Assembly (NCBI GenBank): GCA_035544955.1
Contig: DASZZN010000028.1
Location: 1-64,000 of the forward strand
Origin: Candidatus Dormiibacterota bacterium
Lineage (GTDB): Bacteria > Chloroflexota > Dormibacteria > CF-121
Direction of reading: 5' to 3'
DNA: 64,000 nucleotides
The notes beneath the pieces were generated by a model, which was given only the letters and a program-made list of their open reading frames with translations, was not told the origin of the DNA and did no database searches. Positions within the stretch are counted from its first letter, which is position 1, and every line of letters starts with the position of its first letter. Of the stretch, positions 59,784 through 64,000 are shown one piece after another. Made by a program: the position numbers and the translations under genes.

Positions 59784-62700
59784 GTGAGCGATTCTAAGCT
59801 AGCCTCCTCCACCACCTCCAACTCGCTGACTCCCCGAGCCACGCTGATGCGAGCCGCGTGCGAAGCCACCGCCGCGGATCCGATTGGGATTCCGCTAGCG
59901 AGCGTCTTCGATAAGGTCGCCACGATGCTTCCCCTGACTGCGGCCGATTTGGAACCGATACCGGATTACCCAAAAGAAAGACGCTTTGAAAGTAATCTAC
60001 GCTTCACCTCGATCAACGAGGCCAAGGCCGGCTGGCTGACAAAGATCAAGGGCATCTGGTCAATAACCAACGCCGGACGCCGCGCCCTTGCGGATTACCC
60101 AGACCCATCAGTTTTTCATAAGGAGGCTCAGCGCCTCTATAAGATGTGGAGCGCTAACCAAGAGCCTCGTGTCGAGGCCAAGTCGACAGGCGAACTTGAC
60201 CGCACAAGTGCTGACACTGCGCGTGCGCTTATGAGGCTCTTCTATCCCGATCAAGCGGTACGGGAATACTGTGAGGAACGGTTGGCAGCCAGTATCAGAT
60301 GGTCGGATGAAGCTCGCCCTGGCAGTTGGTCAGTGTCTATGCATGACACTCGCTTTCGGCTTATTGCCGGAAGAGTCTTCGTGTTTGACCTGGTTCCGTC
60401 TGAGGTCAACGTGGTCGTGGCGGGGGTGGGCATGGACGATAAAGAATTGGCTGCACTCGGAGAAGCCGGTGCCGTAGAGCCGTGGAAGACAGGACTTATG
60501 CCGGATTTCCAGACAGTGACAGTTAAGGCCGAAAAACTCGCTACTGCTTGGCCTGAGCTTGAGGATGCTCATCGGGACGCAATTCTGCGAGCTGCAAAAA
60601 CAGCCAGCCGATCACCCTACATGAGCGCCCACTCGCGTGGCATCACCGCGATGCTCAGAGAGGACGTCGGCCTGGATGTCGCGGAGCCGCATGGACCCGA
60701 ATTGGCCCCAGAAAAGATCTCAACAAGCCTCCAGGTTCGCACGCTGGCCGAGGCCTTAGCGGATTGGAATCGGGACAGCGCCTCGAGCCAGGTAGAGGCA
60801 GCCGAATTGGAACGAAAAGCGATCGTCGAGAAGTATCCGTTATCGGATTGGCCGACGATGACTCTTCAGCAATTCGCGCTGGGCCAAGACAAGGACGGCG
60901 ACACCTTCTGTTATGTGATGGAGTTTGGCTCTCCTAGGTTGGGTAGCATTCGTGGTGGGTCAGCCCGGAAGCTAATCATCTATAAGCACGCTACCCAACC
61001 CGGCTGGTACTTCGACCCCAAGTATTCCAGCGAAGAAACCGCGTGGAATGCAGTTAGGGACGCTTTCGTCCAGGCGTTTGAACTGGGGGAAAAGTACGAT
61101 TTCTCAGCGATTGAGGCGCTCGGCCCCCTCCGTCCGGGGCCTGCGCTCCGTACAAAGAGTATTTTCACCTACTTTCCGGATCGTTTGCTGCCCATATATT
61201 CATCGGCCCATCTGGAGCACTTCACGCGCTTGTTGGATGGCCCGCCAGCTACGCTCACCGCTGTCGCGGCAAATCGGCGACTCTTCGATTTGATCTACGC
61301 GAGGCCGGAGTTCAAGGGATGGTCGACTTTCGAAGTCGGCCTATTCCTTTATCAGTGGGCCCACCCCCGTCAGACTAAGCGCATAGTCAAAATCGCCCCG
61401 GGCCGGGATGCGATCCTGTGGGATGAGTGTCGAGAGGGCGGCTTCATCTGCGTCGGCTGGGATAAGGTTGGTGACCTCGGCCGGTTTGGGTCCGAGGGCG
61501 AATTTAAAGAAGAGTTCACAGCTCAGTACCTTGATGAATACAAGGGCTCACAGGCTGCCACGAGTCTCAAGGCGGGAGAAGTATGGACGCTCCGGGAGCT
61601 CGAGCCTGGTGATCTAGTCATCGCTAACAAAGGTATCTCCCATGTCCTCGCAATAGGCACCGTCGTTGAGCCCGGGTATGTTTGGCGACCGGAGCGGCCC
61701 GAATACAAGCACACCGTCAGCGTCAAATGGGACGTGTCGGCCGAGACTGATATCGAACCCGTCCCTCAGTGGGCAATGAAGACGGTTGCCAACGTATCGC
61801 AAGAGCTTTATGGACGAATCATGCATGCTGCACCCGCCGGGTCGAAGTCCGAGACGCCTCCGAGCGATCTTCTGGAAATGCTCGGGCACGAACTCGACCG
61901 CCGAGGCCAGGCCATCCTCTACGGACCTCCGGGAACGGGCAAAACATACAACGCTCGACGATTTTCCGTTTGGTGGTTGCGAAGCGCCTGGAAGAAGGAA
62001 GACGCCAAGTGGGTACTCGGCGACAAGGATCTTTTCCAAGACGTCGAGGAAGAACTCACCTTGGTTCCGAACAATGACCCGAAACGCGCTGCCATCCTAA
62101 CCCGGGTCACCTTTCACCCTTCATATTCATACGAGGATTTCATCGAGGGATATAAACCACGACCAACAGAGGGAAAGGGTGGCCTGGAGCTCGAGCTCAG
62201 ACAAGGTGCGTTCATGCGAGTCTGCCGCGAGGCTGCTGCGGATCCGGAAGGCCGGCCTTACCTTATCGTCATCGATGAAGTGAATCGGGGTAACATCCCA
62301 AAAATCTTTGGGGAGCTCATCACGCTCCTAGAAAAGGACAAGCGAGCCTTTCAAGTCCTACTACCGCAGAGCGGAGAGCGGTTCGGGGTGCCGAGCAACG
62401 TGTTCATGATCGGCACCATGAACACTGCTGATCGCAGCATCAGGCTATTAGATGCCGCCTTGCGGCGCCGGTTTTCGTTCATCGAGCTCATGCCGAACGC
62501 TGACTTACTTTCCGGCGGGAGCGTCGAGGGTCGGTTGTCATTAGACCTCTTCCTTCGACAGCTGAATGAGCGGATTGCGAAGGAAGTTGGGCGCGAAAAG
62601 CAGATTGGGCACTCCTATTTCTTAGACGATCAGGGAGCGCCCGTAACGACAGCCGAGGCGTTCGCCCCACGCTTCCTGAGGGAAGTGGTGCCTCTCATTC

Positions 62701-62870
62701 AAGAGTATGCATACGACGACTTCGACATCTTCACTGAAATTCTGGGCCCCGGCTTAGTGGATGCTGTGAGGCAACGCCTGAAACAGGAGGTTCTGGATGA
62801 CCCGCAGGCGCTTGTCGAGGCACTAGCAGCAGAATTCAAGTCCGGGGAAGTTGATGCCGACGAAAGTTAA
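59784..62870 (+). CDS. mcrB: McrB-like AAA+ GTPase with winged helix, DUF3578-like and EVE-like domains
   Basis: 1028-aa modification-dependent restriction motor. Residues 1-120: winged helix (RRFESNLRFTSINEAKAGWL) closely similar to the N-terminus of Mrr at 41802. About 350-480: DUF3578/MrcB-N-like domain (CYVMEFGSPRLGSIRGGSAR). About 535-650: EVE/PUA-like domain (FICVGWDKVGDLGRF, GDLVIANKGISHVLAIGTVV) that would read modified bases. About 700-1000: McrB AAA+ with Walker A GPPGTGKTY near 712, Walker B LIVIDEVNRGNIPKIFGEL near 826 and MIGTMNTADRSIRLLDAALR. GTG start at 59784. It overlaps mcrC and would form the McrBC restriction complex. Confidence 0.9.
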   Translation: MSDSKLASSTTSNSLTPRATLMRAACEATAADPIGIPLASVFDKVATMLPLTAADLEPIPDYPKERRFESNLRFTSINEAKAGWLTKIKGIWSITNAGRRALADYPDPSVFHKEAQRLYKMWSANQEPRVEAKSTGELDRTSADTARALMRLFYPDQAVREYCEERLAASIRWSDEARPGSWSVSMHDTRFRLIAGRVFVFDLVPSEVNVVVAGVGMDDKELAALGEAGAVEPWKTGLMPDFQTVTVKAEKLATAWPELEDAHRDAILRAAKTASRSPYMSAHSRGITAMLREDVGLDVAEPHGPELAPEKISTSLQVRTLAEALADWNRDSASSQVEAAELERKAIVEKYPLSDWPTMTLQQFALGQDKDGDTFCYVMEFGSPRLGSIRGGSARKLIIYKHATQPGWYFDPKYSSEETAWNAVRDAFVQAFELGEKYDFSAIEALGPLRPGPALRTKSIFTYFPDRLLPIYSSAHLEHFTRLLDGPPATLTAVAANRRLFDLIYARPEFKGWSTFEVGLFLYQWAHPRQTKRIVKIAPGRDAILWDECREGGFICVGWDKVGDLGRFGSEGEFKEEFTAQYLDEYKGSQAATSLKAGEVWTLRELEPGDLVIANKGISHVLAIGTVVEPGYVWRPERPEYKHTVSVKWDVSAETDIEPVPQWAMKTVANVSQELYGRIMHAAPAGSKSETPPSDLLEMLGHELDRRGQAILYGPPGTGKTYNARRFSVWWLRSAWKKEDAKWVLGDKDLFQDVEEELTLVPNNDPKRAAILTRVTFHPSYSYEDFIEGYKPRPTEGKGGLELELRQGAFMRVCREAAADPEGRPYLIVIDEVNRGNIPKIFGELITLLEKDKRAFQVLLPQSGERFGVPSNVFMIGTMNTADRSIRLLDAALRRRFSFIELMPNADLLSGGSVEGRLSLDLFLRQLNERIAKEVGREKQIGHSYFLDDQGAPVTTAEAFAPRFLREVVPLIQEYAYDDFDIFTEILGPGLVDAVRQRLKQEVLDDPQALVEALAAEFKSGEVDADES

Positions 62871-64000
62871 GGCATTACCCCCTCCTGTTGTGATGTATGA
62901 GTGGCAAACCGTTGAGGTGCCTGACGTACGTCAGACGAAATTTGATGCGGCGCTAACCCGCAGCCTGCATGAGCAGAACGACCTCATGCTTGACGTTCAA
63001 TGGCTTCAAGGCGACCGTGCACGAATCACAAGTCGCTCCTGGGTAGGCGTCGTTCGGTTCGAGACCTTCGAGGTCAGAGTTGTCCCCAAATTCGTTGGCG
63101 GGAACCTCGGCATCTTGCAGATGCTGGATTACACTCACGGCCTCGACTCGATTCGCAGGCTGGAGGCTCTGCAGCACCTCGAGGGGGACGGCGACAGCCT
63201 GGTGGATTTGGTTTGCTGGCTGCTGGCGGACCAATGTGAGTATGTACTTCGCCATGGCCTGCTAAGCGATTACGTGACCCATGAAGAGACCCTCAGCGCA
63301 CCGCGAGGGCGTCTTCAGATCGACCGGCAAATCCGTCTCCACTATGGTCAGGTCGATAGACTCGAATGCCGATTTGACGAATACGAGTCCGACATTCTCG
63401 AAAATCGGATCTTAGCCGTTGCCCTTCGTAAGGCTCGTGCGGTTTGCAGGAACGAGCGGGTACGAGCGATGGTCAGGCACATCGAGCCACTGTTTTCCGA
63501 AGTGTGTCCCACGGATAACCTCGATCTTCAAACGACGCGTCAGCAACTCGCCTACCATCGTCGAAACGCGCATTACAAACGAGGGCACCATTGGGCTTTT
63601 CTACTTCTCGGAGGCGGTGCCATCAAGGATGTTTACACGGCCGGCCTGGCGGAGGCCTTCGCTTTCATGTTTGATATGAACCGCCTGTTCGAGGAATTTG
63701 TGGAAAGGCTCTTGCAGAATGCCTTTCAGGGCACGGAGCACCGCGTCAGCCCACAGAGCCGTACGCACTCGATCGTTGTGGACGAGAAAGGCAAGAACTA
63801 TTCCACGGTGATCCCAGACCTATTGCTCAAGTCCGGTATGGGTAGTGCGGCGCGAATCGTACCGATCGATAGCAAGTACAAGCTTTACTCGGACCATAAG
63901 GTGTCGCCAAGCGACATTTACCAGGCATTTCTATACGCGTACGCCTTCGCCGCCCCGGGAAGCTTGCCAACCGCTGGCATCATCTTTCCAGCCGTTGAAG
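62854..64000 (+). CDS. mcrC: McrC-like nuclease subunit, 3' end off the window
   Basis: At least 382 residues from ATG 62854, which lies 17 bases inside mcrB and has GGGGAAG upstream; a second ATG at 62893 is possible. N-terminal McrC blocks are present: VGVVRFETFEVRVVPKFVGG, then LDYTHGL and RGRLQIDRQIR. The PD-(D/E)xK nuclease follows as VIPDLLLKS...RIVPIDSKYKLY with DIYQAFLYAYAF near the edge. McrC supplies the cutting activity to the McrB ring. The last residues are outside the window. Confidence 0.9.
   Translation, partial: MPTKVKALPPPVVMYEWQTVEVPDVRQTKFDAALTRSLHEQNDLMLDVQWLQGDRARITSRSWVGVVRFETFEVRVVPKFVGGNLGILQMLDYTHGLDSIRRLEALQHLEGDGDSLVDLVCWLLADQCEYVLRHGLLSDYVTHEETLSAPRGRLQIDRQIRLHYGQVDRLECRFDEYESDILENRILAVALRKARAVCRNERVRAMVRHIEPLFSEVCPTDNLDLQTTRQQLAYHRRNAHYKRGHHWAFLLLGGGAIKDVYTAGLAEAFAFMFDMNRLFEEFVERLLQNAFQGTEHRVSPQSRTHSIVVDEKGKNYSTVIPDLLLKSGMGSAARIVPIDSKYKLYSDHKVSPSDIYQAFLYAYAFAAPGSLPTAGIIFPAVE

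Noticed and set aside
1-64000. CRISPR array or cas genes
   Set aside because: No regularly spaced direct repeats are visible; the Cas4-like domain belongs to the TM0106-type fusion and not to a cas locus.

Overview
The window is a high-GC bacterial chromosome segment, dense with genes. Many neighbours overlap through ATGA or GTGA junctions, and GTG or TTG starts are frequent. A deazaflavin (F420)-type nitroreductase, a luciferase-like flavin/F420 protein, a selenocysteine formate dehydrogenase and a DUF6457 protein fit a Chloroflexota, 'Candidatus Dormibacterota' or Actinomycetota-like soil bacterium. The sequence alone does not settle the phylum, and no rRNA or complete tRNA is present.

Region 1 (1-12.8 kb) is an aromatic-acid catabolic locus. 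One long minus-strand operon encodes a branched-chain-amino-acid-type ABC importer (livKGFHM-like), then pcaH, pcaG, pcaB, pcaC, a CoA ligase and pcaD (cut by the left edge). A MarR regulator, pobA and an aldehyde dehydrogenase lie on the plus strand. Face-to-face promoters overlap in the 70-bp gap between livK and marR. Together the genes would import a hydroxylated aromatic acid, convert 4-hydroxybenzoate to protocatechuate, open the ring by ortho cleavage and carry it to 3-oxoadipate.

Region 2 (12.8-24.1 kb) is mixed: a RutB-like amidohydrolase, a PaaK-like ligase, a cluster of secreted or membrane proteins with an HtrA-type protease and a C39-like protein, a PLP dehydratase, a NatAB-type exporter with an in-frame amber codon in natA, and a frameshifted DUF2157-like gene.

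Region 3 (24.1-34 kb) is a formate dehydrogenase operon. fdhG has an in-frame UGA (selenocysteine) followed by a SECIS-like hairpin, and is followed by fdhE, an Fe-S subunit and an NrfD-type membrane anchor. A luciferase-like protein, a HAD dehalogenase, a MatB-like CoA ligase and an MHS transporter come next.

Region 4 (34-41.3 kb) holds a VapBC-type toxin-antitoxin pair, a DHA2 exporter, a Tat-exported protein interrupted by an in-frame UGA, a MASE1 histidine kinase, an oxidoreductase and a frameshifted DUF1801 gene.

Region 5 (41.4 kb to the right edge) is a defence island, visibly richer in A+T. It holds HNH, Mrr and type I HsdR/S/M genes preceded by an HTH gene and two small membrane-protein genes, then a PIN-plus-two-membrane-protein cassette. 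A 3' half of tRNA-Cys follows that looks like an integration scar. Beyond it lie a Cas4-like nuclease/RNase H/SF1 helicase, a PLD-helicase-DUF3427 protein, and an McrB-McrC pair with winged-helix, DUF3578-like and EVE-like domains.

Across the window a family of short GC-rich palindromes recurs (core CCCTCCCCC...GGGGGAGGG plus a GGTGGGGG-type tail). Several copies lie in frame inside unrelated genes and encode Gly-rich loops, much like Rickettsia palindromic elements.
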